From NCBI GenBank assembly GCA_002292265.1, contig DBBQ01000050.1, positions 1-29,676 on the forward strand: a stretch of 29,676 bases of DNA, in the 5' to 3' direction. How positions within the stretch are numbered: the first letter of the stretch is position 1; each line of letters opens with the position of its first letter. This DNA is from Flavobacteriaceae bacterium UBA980. Its GTDB lineage: Bacteria; Bacteroidota; Bacteroidia; Flavobacteriales; Flavobacteriaceae. Positions 16,408 to 24,444 of this stretch are shown here, one piece after another. A program made the position numbers and the translations under genes. The notes beneath the pieces were generated by a model, which was not told the DNA's origin, did not search any database, and was given only the letters and a program-made list of their open reading frames with translations.

Positions 16408-17703
16408 ATGAACACCCTAGATATCTTATTCGTACTTCCCTTATTGATCATCTTCTCTTATTTGTTTGATGCCTTTGCGCGTAAGACAAAATTTCCTTCG
16501 GTAATTCTATTGATGGCTACAGGGATCATCATTCGGTTTGTAATCTCCTTTTCAGGCTATGACAATTTTGCTTTTCTGGACAATCTCATTCCCGTTTTAG
16601 GGACTATTGGATTGATCTTAATTGTTTTAGAAGGGGCTATCGAATTGGAGATTACCCGTGAGAAATTACTGCTTATCGTCAAGGGTTTCCTCGCAGCACT
16701 GATTATTTTAATTGGGAACATTTATGTCTTACAATTTTTATTTAAAGTTCTTTTTGAAATGGAAGGTGCCCCAGCGATACTTTTTGCCATTCCTCTTGCT
16801 ATTATCAGCAGTGCTGTAGCCATTCCTTCAGCTTCCAGTCTGCTCCAACTGGAACGAGAGTTTGTCGTTTATGAATCTACTTTTTCCGATATTTTGGGGA
16901 TTATGATTTTTAATTATGCCCTGCGCCAATTGGAATCCCAACAACCCCTTTTGGGGCCAGAACCCTTGGTATCCTTAGGGCTTCAAATTATTGGAGTGAT
17001 TGTAATTTCATTATTGATAACCTACGTTTTGTTTCGATTGATGCAACAAATTGATCACAAAGTCAAATTCTTTTTGATTCTCTCTTTGTTGATCTTGGTT
17101 TATGCCTTTGGAAAAGTACTCCATCTCCCCGCTTTGGTTACCATCTTTATCTTTGGAATCTTTTTAAGTAATGTAAAAAGCTTACTCCCTCCTTTTTTAA
17201 GAAAAACACTGGACCTCGAAGCTACAGAAAAAGAACTTCACGAATTTCATATCCTCACTGCAGAATCCACCTTTCTGGTACGTACTTTTTTCTTTTTGTT
17301 TTTTGGCTTTTCGATCCAACTTTCAGATTTTACGAGTACAAGTCCAGTGTTGTACGGCTTACTCATTTTTCTAGCCATGTTTGTCCTTCGCTATGTTTAC
17401 TTTACCGCAACAAGCTTGAAACTTAAACCCAGCCCATTGGTCTATATGTCCCCACGCGGACTAATCAGTATTTTACTTTTCCTACAACTCAATGAGGTTA
17501 ACTTTATCAATCTAGAAGAAAGTCCTGTAGATGAAAGCCTGCTTCTCATCGTTATTTTGAGTTCTATGTTGGTCATGCTATTGGGTACGATGAAAAAAGA
17601 TCAGAAAAAAGAAATTGAAATTGAAGACGAGGAAGCCCCTTTATCTGTAGAAATGGACATTGAGCCCCAATCCCTTACTGAGAAGGATAACAAAAATCTT
17701 TAA
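16408..17703 (+). CDS. Cation:proton antiporter (CPA family)
   Basis: A 431-residue membrane protein with about twelve hydrophobic helices, similar in layout to CPA-type sodium (or potassium):proton antiporters. The N-terminal half includes FPSVILLMATGIIIRF and LIVLEGAIELE; a later unwound-helix-like region is AIPLAIISSAVAIPSASS. The C-terminal 40 residues are soluble and rich in acidic residues (EIEIEDEE). It would exchange cations for protons across the inner membrane. It lies between hemF and hemB on the same strand, 60 nt and 11 nt from them, so it probably shares their transcript. Ion specificity cannot be told from the sequence. Confidence 0.88.
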   Translation: MNTLDILFVLPLLIIFSYLFDAFARKTKFPSVILLMATGIIIRFVISFSGYDNFAFLDNLIPVLGTIGLILIVLEGAIELEITREKLLLIVKGFLAALIILIGNIYVLQFLFKVLFEMEGAPAILFAIPLAIISSAVAIPSASSLLQLEREFVVYESTFSDILGIMIFNYALRQLESQQPLLGPEPLVSLGLQIIGVIVISLLITYVLFRLMQQIDHKVKFFLILSLLILVYAFGKVLHLPALVTIFIFGIFLSNVKSLLPPFLRKTLDLEATEKELHEFHILTAESTFLVRTFFFLFFGFSIQLSDFTSTSPVLYGLLIFLAMFVLRYVYFTATSLKLKPSPLVYMSPRGLISILLFLQLNEVNFINLEESPVDESLLLIVILSSMLVMLLGTMKKDQKKEIEIEDEEAPLSVEMDIEPQSLTEKDNKNL

Positions 17704-17714
17704 AAATAAAACTC

Positions 17715-18686
17715 ATGTATCCCATTCAACGCAACAGAAGACTTCGAAGCAGTGCAAGCCTGAGGGCCTTAGTACAAGAATTCAGCTTGAGTCCAAACGA
17801 CTTTATTGTACCCTTATTTGTCATTGAAGGAAACCAAATAAAAGAAGAAATCCCTTCCATGCCCGGTTACTTCAGAATGAGTACCGACCATCTCTCCAAA
17901 CAGGTAAAAACCCTTTGGTCTTTAGGATTGAAATCGGTTTTGCTTTTTGTCAAAGTCCCAGATGCACTTAAAGACAATCTGGGCACAGAGGCACTTAATC
18001 CAGAGGGACTTATGCAGCGGGCCATTAAAACAGTGAAAGAGGCTGTCCCAGAAATGGTGGTGATGACAGATGTGGCCTTGGATCCCTATTCTTCTTTCGG
18101 TCACGATGGGATTGTAGAAGGAGGAAAAATTGTCAATGATTCCACAGTAAAGGTGCTTTCTAAAATGGCCTTGTCACACGCCCAGGCAGGTGCCGATGTA
18201 GTAGCTCCCAGCGACATGATGGACGGCCGAATTCTCAACATACGAAAGGAACTGGAAGCGGCAAATTTTACTGAAACCGTCATTATGAGTTACAGCGCGA
18301 AGTACGCTTCTGCATTTTACGGTCCCTTTCGGGATGCGCTAGATTCTGCTCCCGGATTTGGTGATAAAAAAACCTATCAAATGGATTTCCGAAACCGAAA
18401 AGAAGCCTTGATCGAAACCCAAAGGGATCTTGAAGAAGGGGCTGATATTGTAATGGTAAAACCCGGCTTGGCGTATCTGGATATCATCCGAGATTTACGA
18501 GAAGAAGTGGCTGCCCCCATTGCAGCATATCAAGTGAGTGGAGAATATGCCATGCTAAAAGCTGCCGCAGAAAAAGGATGGTTGGATCACGATCAAATTA
18601 TGCTCGAACAACTCCTCAGTTTTAAACGAGCAGGAGCCTCATTGATTGCGAGCTACTTTGCAGAAGAGGCTGTTAAACTAATCTAA
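17715..18686 (+). CDS. hemB: Porphobilinogen synthase (delta-aminolevulinate dehydratase), non-zinc type
   Basis: A 323-residue enzyme that condenses two 5-aminolevulinates to porphobilinogen. The Schiff-base lysines are visible as Lys196 (MSYSAKYASAFYGPFR) and Lys249 (MVKPGLAYLD). In the metal-binding segment, zinc enzymes carry three cysteines (DVCxCxYTSHGHCG). Here it reads DVALDPYSSFGHDG (119-132), with Ala121, Asp123 and Asp131 in those places. This is the pattern of magnesium-dependent enzymes such as that of Pseudomonas aeruginosa, so catalytic zinc is probably not used. It ends the haem gene run. The following lipoprotein gene begins 55 nt later. Confidence 0.98.
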   Translation: MYPIQRNRRLRSSASLRALVQEFSLSPNDFIVPLFVIEGNQIKEEIPSMPGYFRMSTDHLSKQVKTLWSLGLKSVLLFVKVPDALKDNLGTEALNPEGLMQRAIKTVKEAVPEMVVMTDVALDPYSSFGHDGIVEGGKIVNDSTVKVLSKMALSHAQAGADVVAPSDMMDGRILNIRKELEAANFTETVIMSYSAKYASAFYGPFRDALDSAPGFGDKKTYQMDFRNRKEALIETQRDLEEGADIVMVKPGLAYLDIIRDLREEVAAPIAAYQVSGEYAMLKAAAEKGWLDHDQIMLEQLLSFKRAGASLIASYFAEEAVKLI

Positions 18687-18710
18687 AATAGTTAACCAAA
18701 TAAATTAAAA

Positions 18711-18739
18711 TTGTAATTTCGTCAAGACCCAAATCTTTG
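18711..18739 (+). promoter_or_regulatory. Weak -33/-7 promoter candidate before the DM13 lipoprotein locus
   Basis: TTG (18711-18713), an 18-nt spacer and AATCTTTG (18732-18739, one mismatch to TAnnTTTG) have promoter-like spacing. Only 2 nt separate the element from the ATG at 18742, so transcription from it would start at or inside the first codons. Such a transcript would be essentially leaderless and might lack the ATG. Read-through from hemB is an alternative. Confidence 0.2.
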
Positions 18740-18741
18740 AC

Positions 18742-19788
18742 ATGAAGCCTCGTACCCTCATTCAAATACTGTTTTTCTCGCTCCTCATCGGATGTACAGG
18801 TATCGACTTGATCGATGATTACGTCTCTCCTGTAGTTCGAATTACTACCCCTGTGACCTCGCTCACCGTTGGGACTAACTTTCAGTTTGAAGCGCGTTAT
18901 TTTAATGTCATTGGAGAATTGACCCCAGGCTTTGAACTGCGTTGGGAAAGTTCTGATCCGAACCTTTTAGAAATTGATGCGCAAGGAAATGTAACCCCAA
19001 AAAAAGAGGGAACTGTTACAATTACTGTCCGCGTTACTTCCGAAGAAGGAAAGGAACTTTCGGATCAAATTAACTTTGAAATCAAAAGTGCTTTTGTTCT
19101 TATTCCTGAAGACATGGACCCCGAAGAAGAAGTTGAAATGCCTCCAGAAATGAATACCTCAAGTTCTACCTTGGTAATGACAGTTACCCCTACCCTTCAA
19201 ATCAGCAATGGAATTGCACAAATAAACGTGGGTACTGAATATCTTTTTGAAATTCAATTTACGGACGAGTTGGGAATGGAAACCCTACCTGATACCGTGC
19301 TTTGGGAAAGCTCCAATTCTGAGGTGCTTTCGGTAGATGAAAACGGCACTTTAACTGCAGTTTCTGCGGGTACCGCAAGTGTGACCGTCTCCACCTTGGT
19401 TTCCGATACCCTGATCCTCTACACCAATTCAATTCAGGTAGTCAATCCTGTAATGGTAAGTACAGTTACTTCCTATACAGGTATTGTAGAAACCACCAGT
19501 AGCTATCAGCTGGAAGGTACTTTTACTTTGGCTGTTATAGGAGAGTAACTTATCCTTTCCGTAGATAGTGACTACAAAGCCTCTACCGCATTACCTGGAC
19601 TTTATATCTATTTATCCAATAACAACAATACCATTTCTCAAGCCTTGGAGCTGGGTGCCGTAATCGTTTTTCAAGGAGCTCATGAATACATCCTCCCCTC
19701 TCACGTAGAACTTATGGACTATCAATACATTCTGTACTGGTGTAAACCGTTTAATGTGAAAGTGGGGCATGCTAAAATATACGATTGA
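18742..19788 (+). pseudogene. Ig-like/DM13-domain lipoprotein interrupted by an in-frame TAA
   Basis: The frame from ATG 18742 encodes a lipoprotein signal (LLIGC, lipid-modified Cys18) and two Big2-like bacterial Ig repeats (about 30-115 and 145-230). Each repeat has the pattern W-E-S-S ... D-x-x-G ... G-T-x-x-x-T-V. Then comes the start of a DM13-type domain. A TAA at 19546-19548 stops translation after 268 residues. The same frame stays open for 79 more codons, to TGA at 19786-19788, and reads as the rest of that domain. It contains DYKASTALPGLYIYLSN, FQGAHEY and the hallmark WCKPFNV with Cys334 (counting the stop as 269). The natural product was therefore about 348 residues and surface-exposed. 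DM13 is predicted to be redox-related because of its conserved cysteine. The intact stop overlaps the next ATG (TGATG). A nonsense mutation or a sequence error is likely; a functional truncated protein is possible. Confidence 0.82.
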
Positions 19789-20630
19789 TGAAATTCAAAT
19801 ACCTCATAGTAGTACTACTCACTTTTAGTTTCTCTGAAGCCCAATGGCTCAAGGAAAAAGGAAAGGGATATTACAAACTTGGATCTTGGTCTTTACTAGC
19901 CGATGAATACTTTACAAACTTAGGCGGCGTGGATCCCAATGCCAGTCGAGGGTTGTTTATCTCGAGTTTCTTCAGACATTATGGGCTTTCAGATAAAATC
20001 AACTTGATTGGCTACATCCCTTTTTTTGTAAAAAATTATCAATTTGCTCAAATTTCTCAAACTACAGGAAAAGAATACGAGCCTCGAAGGGAATTTAATG
20101 GCCTAGGAGACATCAATTTGGCTGCAGAATTTAAAATCACTCCCTTGGGCAATTGGGCCTTTTCGGGGACGCTACTCTTAGGCATTCCTTCTGGAAAAGA
20201 GGTTGCTGGTTTTGACGGAAGTTATCAAACTGGGGACGGCGAATTTAATCAACAGGTACAACTCAATTTTGGAAAAAGCTACTCCCTAGGGAAACAGGCT
20301 TTTTATTTAAAAAGCTATTTGGGCTACAACAACCGTTCCGGTGGATTTTCTGACGAATTACACAGCTTTGCAGAAACAGAAACCCAGCTGTGGAATTCAA
20401 AACTTTTAGTGCTGAGTCGTCTCCACTGGATTAGACCTTTGTACAACGGGACGCTTGACGCCTCCAATGCCAGTGGGGCAATCTTTGCTAATAATATCGA
20501 AAGTTTTACCCTAGGCGGAGAAGTGGCAATAAATTTAGGAGCACACTGGGGCGTCTTTTTGCCGCAGCAACTCCTTTATTTGGTAAAGTCATTTTCAAAG
20601 GAAACATCTATTCGGGAGGACTTTTCTTAA
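19788..20630 (+). CDS. Outer-membrane beta-barrel-like protein with C-terminal frameshift
   Basis: A 280-residue protein with a signal peptide (hydrophobic 5-17, cleavage near SEA/Q) and alternating, aromatic-rich strands throughout, as in flavobacterial outer-membrane beta-barrels of unknown function. I take the ATG at 19788, which overlaps the upstream TGA; a TTG one codon earlier is unlikely. The last 23 residues (from about 258) are charged and unlike a barrel strand. If the T run at 20556-20560 had six T's instead of five, the frame would continue as AAATPLFGKVIFKGNIYSGG and then LFLNY, stopping at 20638. That is a proper terminal strand with a final aromatic residue. A 1-nt deletion or a homopolymer sequencing error is therefore likely. 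It is paired with the DM13 lipoprotein gene and converges on the hydroxyproline operon. Confidence 0.75.
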   Translation: MKFKYLIVVLLTFSFSEAQWLKEKGKGYYKLGSWSLLADEYFTNLGGVDPNASRGLFISSFFRHYGLSDKINLIGYIPFFVKNYQFAQISQTTGKEYEPRREFNGLGDINLAAEFKITPLGNWAFSGTLLLGIPSGKEVAGFDGSYQTGDGEFNQQVQLNFGKSYSLGKQAFYLKSYLGYNNRSGGFSDELHSFAETETQLWNSKLLVLSRLHWIRPLYNGTLDASNASGAIFANNIESFTLGGEVAINLGAHWGVFLPQQLLYLVKSFSKETSIREDFS

Positions 20631-20646
20631 ATTACTAAAGCAGTAT

Positions 20647-21894
20647 TTAATTACGCTCTGGAGCAAAAGGGCTTAAGTCCAAACTAGAGAATTGATTAGA
20701 AATTAGTTCGGTGACCAATTTCCCTGTTGCAGGGCCCAAACTCCATCCCATCATCGAATGTCCCGTTGCCAAAACCAAATTTGCTACAGCACTGTGTCTT
20801 CCAATAAAAGGAAGCCCGTCAGGAGAAAGGGGGCGAAGCCCACTTTGAACCTCATCGATAGAAGCTTGAGGAATACGTACTTCAGGATAATAGTCATTTG
20901 CCACCTTGGCAATTGCAGCAACACGTTTTGCATTGATCTTTTGATTGATCCCTGAAATTTCCATCGTTCCCCCAAAGCGAGTAAATCCTTCCATAGGGGT
21001 CACAGCCACCTTTGCTTCCAACAAAATAGCAGGTAGATTTATTCCCGTGGATTGATTCAGGTTGAGACGATACCCTTTTCCCGCCTGGACCGACAAACGA
21101 ACTCCTAAGGTTTTTAAAAGTTGTTCTGACCAAGCCCCTGTTGCAACAACGAATTCATCGGCTGGAAACTGACCGCGGTCTGTTTGTACCGCTATAAGAT
21201 GATTCCCCTTTTTTTGGAAAGAGGTCACCTCGCGCTCTAAAACAAACTCAACTCCCTGAGTGGTGAGATGCGCCTTTAGATTTTTCATGAATAATTCGGG
21301 AGTGCTATGCGCATCACTTTCATACCAATACGCCCCTGCAATATCCATGGGAGCCTCGGGCTGAAGCTCAGAAACCTCTTCTTTAGAATAGTGATTTACG
21401 GTGATCCCCAACTCTTTTGCCCAACGGACTACCTCGGCTTCTTCACGTTCAGCATGAGCCGTTTTATAAGCCATTAGCAATCCTTTAGTTTCCAGGTGAA
21501 AGTCCAAGAATTGAGTTTTTTGCATTTCCAGATATAATTGTTTGCTCAACAAGTTGATTTCCAAAATGGATTTCATCGAGCGTTGCACATGTTCTGGAGT
21601 ACAGGATTTCATAAACTTTAAACCCCAGCGGATCAAATCCAAATCGAATCTAGGCTTGATGTAAAAAGGACTGGAAGCGTTAAACATCCAGCGGATTCCT
21701 TTAGTGATCATTCCTGGAGCTGCCATGGGCACAATATGACTGGGCGTCAGATATCCCGCATTGACGTGAGAAGCCCCAGAGGTAATCTGACCTTTGTCAA
21801 TCACACTTACTTCATGACCTTCTTGTAAAAGATAATAGGCGGTGGACAAGCCCACAATTCCCCCTCCAATGACGATTACTTTCTTCTTTGCCAT
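20647..21894 (-). CDS. FAD-dependent D-amino-acid (D-hydroxyproline) oxidase/dehydrogenase
   Basis: A 415-residue DadA/DAO-family flavoprotein. The N-terminal dinucleotide-binding motif VIGGGIVGLSTAYYL (7-21) is followed by an acidic ribose-binding residue in VSVIDKG. The C-terminal FAD motif region includes GLRPLSPDGLPFIG and TGHSMMGWSLGPATG. From its place as the last gene of a hydroxyproline operon, it should oxidise cis-4-hydroxy-D-proline to pyrroline-4-hydroxy-2-carboxylate. Whether electrons go to oxygen or the respiratory chain cannot be seen. It begins 1 nt after the stop of the epimerase gene. A broader D-amino-acid substrate range is possible. Confidence 0.9.
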   Translation of the reverse strand: MAKKKVIVIGGGIVGLSTAYYLLQEGHEVSVIDKGQITSGASHVNAGYLTPSHIVPMAAPGMITKGIRWMFNASSPFYIKPRFDLDLIRWGLKFMKSCTPEHVQRSMKSILEINLLSKQLYLEMQKTQFLDFHLETKGLLMAYKTAHAEREEAEVVRWAKELGITVNHYSKEEVSELQPEAPMDIAGAYWYESDAHSTPELFMKNLKAHLTTQGVEFVLEREVTSFQKKGNHLIAVQTDRGQFPADEFVVATGAWSEQLLKTLGVRLSVQAGKGYRLNLNQSTGINLPAILLEAKVAVTPMEGFTRFGGTMEISGINQKINAKRVAAIAKVANDYYPEVRIPQASIDEVQSGLRPLSPDGLPFIGRHSAVANLVLATGHSMMGWSLGPATGKLVTELISNQFSSLDLSPFAPERN

Positions 21895-21895
21895 A

Positions 21896-22906
21896 TCAAA
21901 TAACTTGAAACCCTTTTACATAAGGATCCTCAGGATCTAAAATGAGTTGATTATAACCGATAATACGGGCGTTCCCTTCGATACTGGGCACCATACCCTT
22001 TAGGCTTCCGACCTGTGCCTCAGCTTCTACCCGACCTGTAAATAGCGAACCGATTATACTTTCGTGAACAAAAGTGTCTCCCACTTGTAATTTTCCTTTT
22101 GCGAACCATTGAGCCATACGAGCGGAAGTTCCTGTACCACAAGGCGACCGATCGATTGCTTTGTCACCGTAAAACACGGCATTGCTTGCAGTAGCTACTT
22201 TTTGCGTGGGTTTTCCGCCCCATAAAACATGACTACAGCCGCTTATTTTTTCATCCAAAGGGTGTTCAAAATTGAACTTGGCATTGATCTGCTTCCGAAT
22301 CGAACGGCTCCACCCGATCAACTCTCCCACAGTATAGGCTGCAATTCCTTTAAAGTTTTCCTGTATATCAACAATGGCATAGAAGTTCCCGCCGTAGGAA
22401 ACATCAATTTTTAATGGTCCTAGATCTGGACATTCGATTTCTAAATCAGATGCTGCTAAAAAAGCAGGTACATTAGTGAATTTCACCCCCGTCACCTTAG
22501 ATCCCCTCTTTTCATAAGAAACAACTACCAATCCAGCAGGGGTTTCAACACCTAATTGACCTTCTTTTTTTGGGGTAATTAATCCTTCTTCTAAGAGTAC
22601 AGTCAGTGTGCCGATCAAACCGTGTCCGCACATCGGAAGACATCCGCTGGTTTCTATAAACAATAGGGCAACATCGTTTTCAGGATTTTGAGGAGGGTAA
22701 AAAAAGCTCCCACTCATCATGTCGTGTCCGTGGGGTTCAAACATCAATCCCGTTCGAATCCAATCGTATTCTTTCATAAAATACAATCGCTTTTCTCCCA
22801 TACTTTGCCCCTTCAGTTCAGGTTTGGGTCCTTTGACTAAACGCACTGGATTTCCAGCGGTGTAGGCATCTACACAATCAAAAACAATTCGTTCTTTGGA
22901 ATTCAT
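21896..22906 (-). CDS. 4-hydroxyproline 2-epimerase (proline racemase family)
   Basis: A 336-residue member of the proline racemase superfamily. Both catalytic cysteines are present: Cys93 in PMCGHGLIGT and Cys256 in DRSPCGTGTSAR. The two-cysteine pair marks racemases and epimerases; the related trans-3-hydroxyproline dehydratases have threonine in the second place, so that activity is unlikely. It would convert trans-4-hydroxy-L-proline to cis-4-hydroxy-D-proline. Proline racemase activity is the alternative, but the neighbours favour hydroxyproline. Its ATG overlaps the upstream dehydrogenase stop (22903-22906), and the flavoprotein gene follows after 1 nt. Confidence 0.94.
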   Translation of the reverse strand: MNSKERIVFDCVDAYTAGNPVRLVKGPKPELKGQSMGEKRLYFMKEYDWIRTGLMFEPHGHDMMSGSFFYPPQNPENDVALLFIETSGCLPMCGHGLIGTLTVLLEEGLITPKKEGQLGVETPAGLVVVSYEKRGSKVTGVKFTNVPAFLAASDLEIECPDLGPLKIDVSYGGNFYAIVDIQENFKGIAAYTVGELIGWSRSIRKQINAKFNFEHPLDEKISGCSHVLWGGKPTQKVATASNAVFYGDKAIDRSPCGTGTSARMAQWFAKGKLQVGDTFVHESIIGSLFTGRVEAEAQVGSLKGMVPSIEGNARIIGYNQLILDPEDPYVKGFQVI

Positions 22907-24444
22907 ATCACTTCCTTTGTTGACTTTCCGTTTAGGTTTCTGAGCAAAGACAAAGGGTTTTCATTTTGTAACGCTAGGGGTAGCAAACCGTTAGGGCAAT
23001 CTTGAAAGGCCACAGGACGCAGCCAGCGATAAATCGCATCTGTACCTACCGAGGTATAACGTCCGTCGGTTGAGGTAGGGTAAGGACCCCCGTGTTGCAT
23101 CGCTTGGGTAACAGCAACTCCAGTAGGAACTCCTTCGAAAAGGAGTCTCCCCACTTTATTTTTTAATTTTTGTAGTACTGATTTTATTTTTGGATACTCT
23201 TCTTCTTCCGCCAGAAGTGTGGCCGTTAGTTGACCGGAGAGTTTTTCTGCAACGGCAGTCATTTCCTCCAAAGAATGACAGTGTACAAAAAGGCTAAAAG
23301 GACCAAAAACCTCCTCCGTAAGATGCATCTGAATTAACAGATCTTTTCCAGAAATCAAACCTACAGCTGCATCGCTGGATTCTGATTTTAAAAGGTTTTG
23401 TAACGCTTTATTTTGTCTCAGTTCCTCCAGTTGCACTTGATAGTTTTTTTGAATGTTACTGTGTACCATCGGAGGAAGCTCCATGGGGTTTATATGAGCA
23501 CTTACCCGAGTAAAAAGGTCGCTTTTGCCCTGTGGATCACAAAACAAAATCAACCCTGGATTGGTACAAAACTGTCCTGTTCCCAAGGCAATGGATTGGG
23601 CTAAAGTCTCCGGAAGTGATTTGTCTTTGATCAGTCGCTTTTCCGAAATAAAAATAGGATTGACACTTCCCATTTCTGCAAAAACAGGAATGGGTTCTTC
23701 ACGGGTTTGAGCTAAATCATAGAGGGCTTTTCCCCCAGCAAAACTCCCTGTAAAACCAACTCCCTTTAGCAAGGGGTGAGTTACCAATTGCTTTCCGATT
23801 TCATGAGAGGTTCCTCCTAAATGTGAAAACACATCTGGAGGCAATCCAGACAAAAGAAGAGCGTTGTGAATCGCTTCAGCAACCAAGGCACTTGTGCCTG
23901 CATGATAGGGATGGGCTTTGACAATTACCGGGCATCCGGAGGCTAAAGCAGAAATCGTATCTCCCCCAGCGGTGGAAAAAGCCAAAGGAAAATTACTAGC
24001 TCCAAAGACACCAATGGGCCCGATGGGATGGAGCATTTTTCGCAAATCGGGACCCGCTGTATGAATCGTGGCTTGAACAAAAGAGCCTTCTTGAAGCAGT
24101 TCTACAAAACGCTGAATCTGACCCAGGGTGCGATCAAACTCCCCTTGGGCGCGTCCCTCAGGAAGAGCAGACTCTTCTTTATACGTTTGTAAAATCTCAG
24201 GGCGTATTGCTTTCAACTCTTTTTGAATGGCCTGCAAAAATTGAGTTCGCTGTTCCAGTGTAGTCTCCGCATAAAGGTCAAAAATTGCCGCTGCCTTGTT
24301 AACGGATTCCTCCACTTGAGCATTAGTCGCTTCTTGGAATACCGTATTTAGGGTTTCGTCTGTCTTTGGATTTACGGTTTGAAAGGGCGTTGCCTGAGGA
24401 TTGTTTTGCCAAATACCAGCTACTAAATTCTGTGTTTTAATCAT
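22903..24444 (-). CDS. 2-oxoglutarate semialdehyde dehydrogenase (aldehyde dehydrogenase family)
   Basis: A 513-residue aldehyde dehydrogenase of the NADP+-accepting KGSADH type. Catalytic residues are Cys293 (GTGQFCTNPGL), Glu257 (FAEMGSVNP) and Asn151 (GASNFP). The cofactor region has KAHPYH (176-181) and GFTGSFAGGKAL (230-241). It would oxidise 2-oxoglutarate semialdehyde to 2-oxoglutarate, the last step of hydroxyproline catabolism, in the cytosol. Length and motifs match the type III KGSADH found in hydroxyproline clusters; the same enzyme type also serves sugar-acid pathways. It overlaps both neighbours by ATGA (24441-24444 and 22903-22906), so it sits in the middle of a tightly coupled operon. 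Confidence 0.94.
   Translation of the reverse strand: MIKTQNLVAGIWQNNPQATPFQTVNPKTDETLNTVFQEATNAQVEESVNKAAAIFDLYAETTLEQRTQFLQAIQKELKAIRPEILQTYKEESALPEGRAQGEFDRTLGQIQRFVELLQEGSFVQATIHTAGPDLRKMLHPIGPIGVFGASNFPLAFSTAGGDTISALASGCPVIVKAHPYHAGTSALVAEAIHNALLLSGLPPDVFSHLGGTSHEIGKQLVTHPLLKGVGFTGSFAGGKALYDLAQTREEPIPVFAEMGSVNPIFISEKRLIKDKSLPETLAQSIALGTGQFCTNPGLILFCDPQGKSDLFTRVSAHINPMELPPMVHSNIQKNYQVQLEELRQNKALQNLLKSESSDAAVGLISGKDLLIQMHLTEEVFGPFSLFVHCHSLEEMTAVAEKLSGQLTATLLAEEEEYPKIKSVLQKLKNKVGRLLFEGVPTGVAVTQAMQHGGPYPTSTDGRYTSVGTDAIYRWLRPVAFQDCPNGLLPLALQNENPLSLLRNLNGKSTKEVI

Noticed and set aside
18690..18720. AT-rich inverted repeat (AAATTA...TAATTT) after hemB as a terminator
   Set aside because: Short, no GC stem and no T run; expected by chance in this base composition.
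18742..19788. General recoding of TAA as a sense codon to explain the intact downstream frame
   Set aside because: Other genes in the window end in TAA at their natural C termini (plsC, hemE, hemF), so TAA is a normal stop here.
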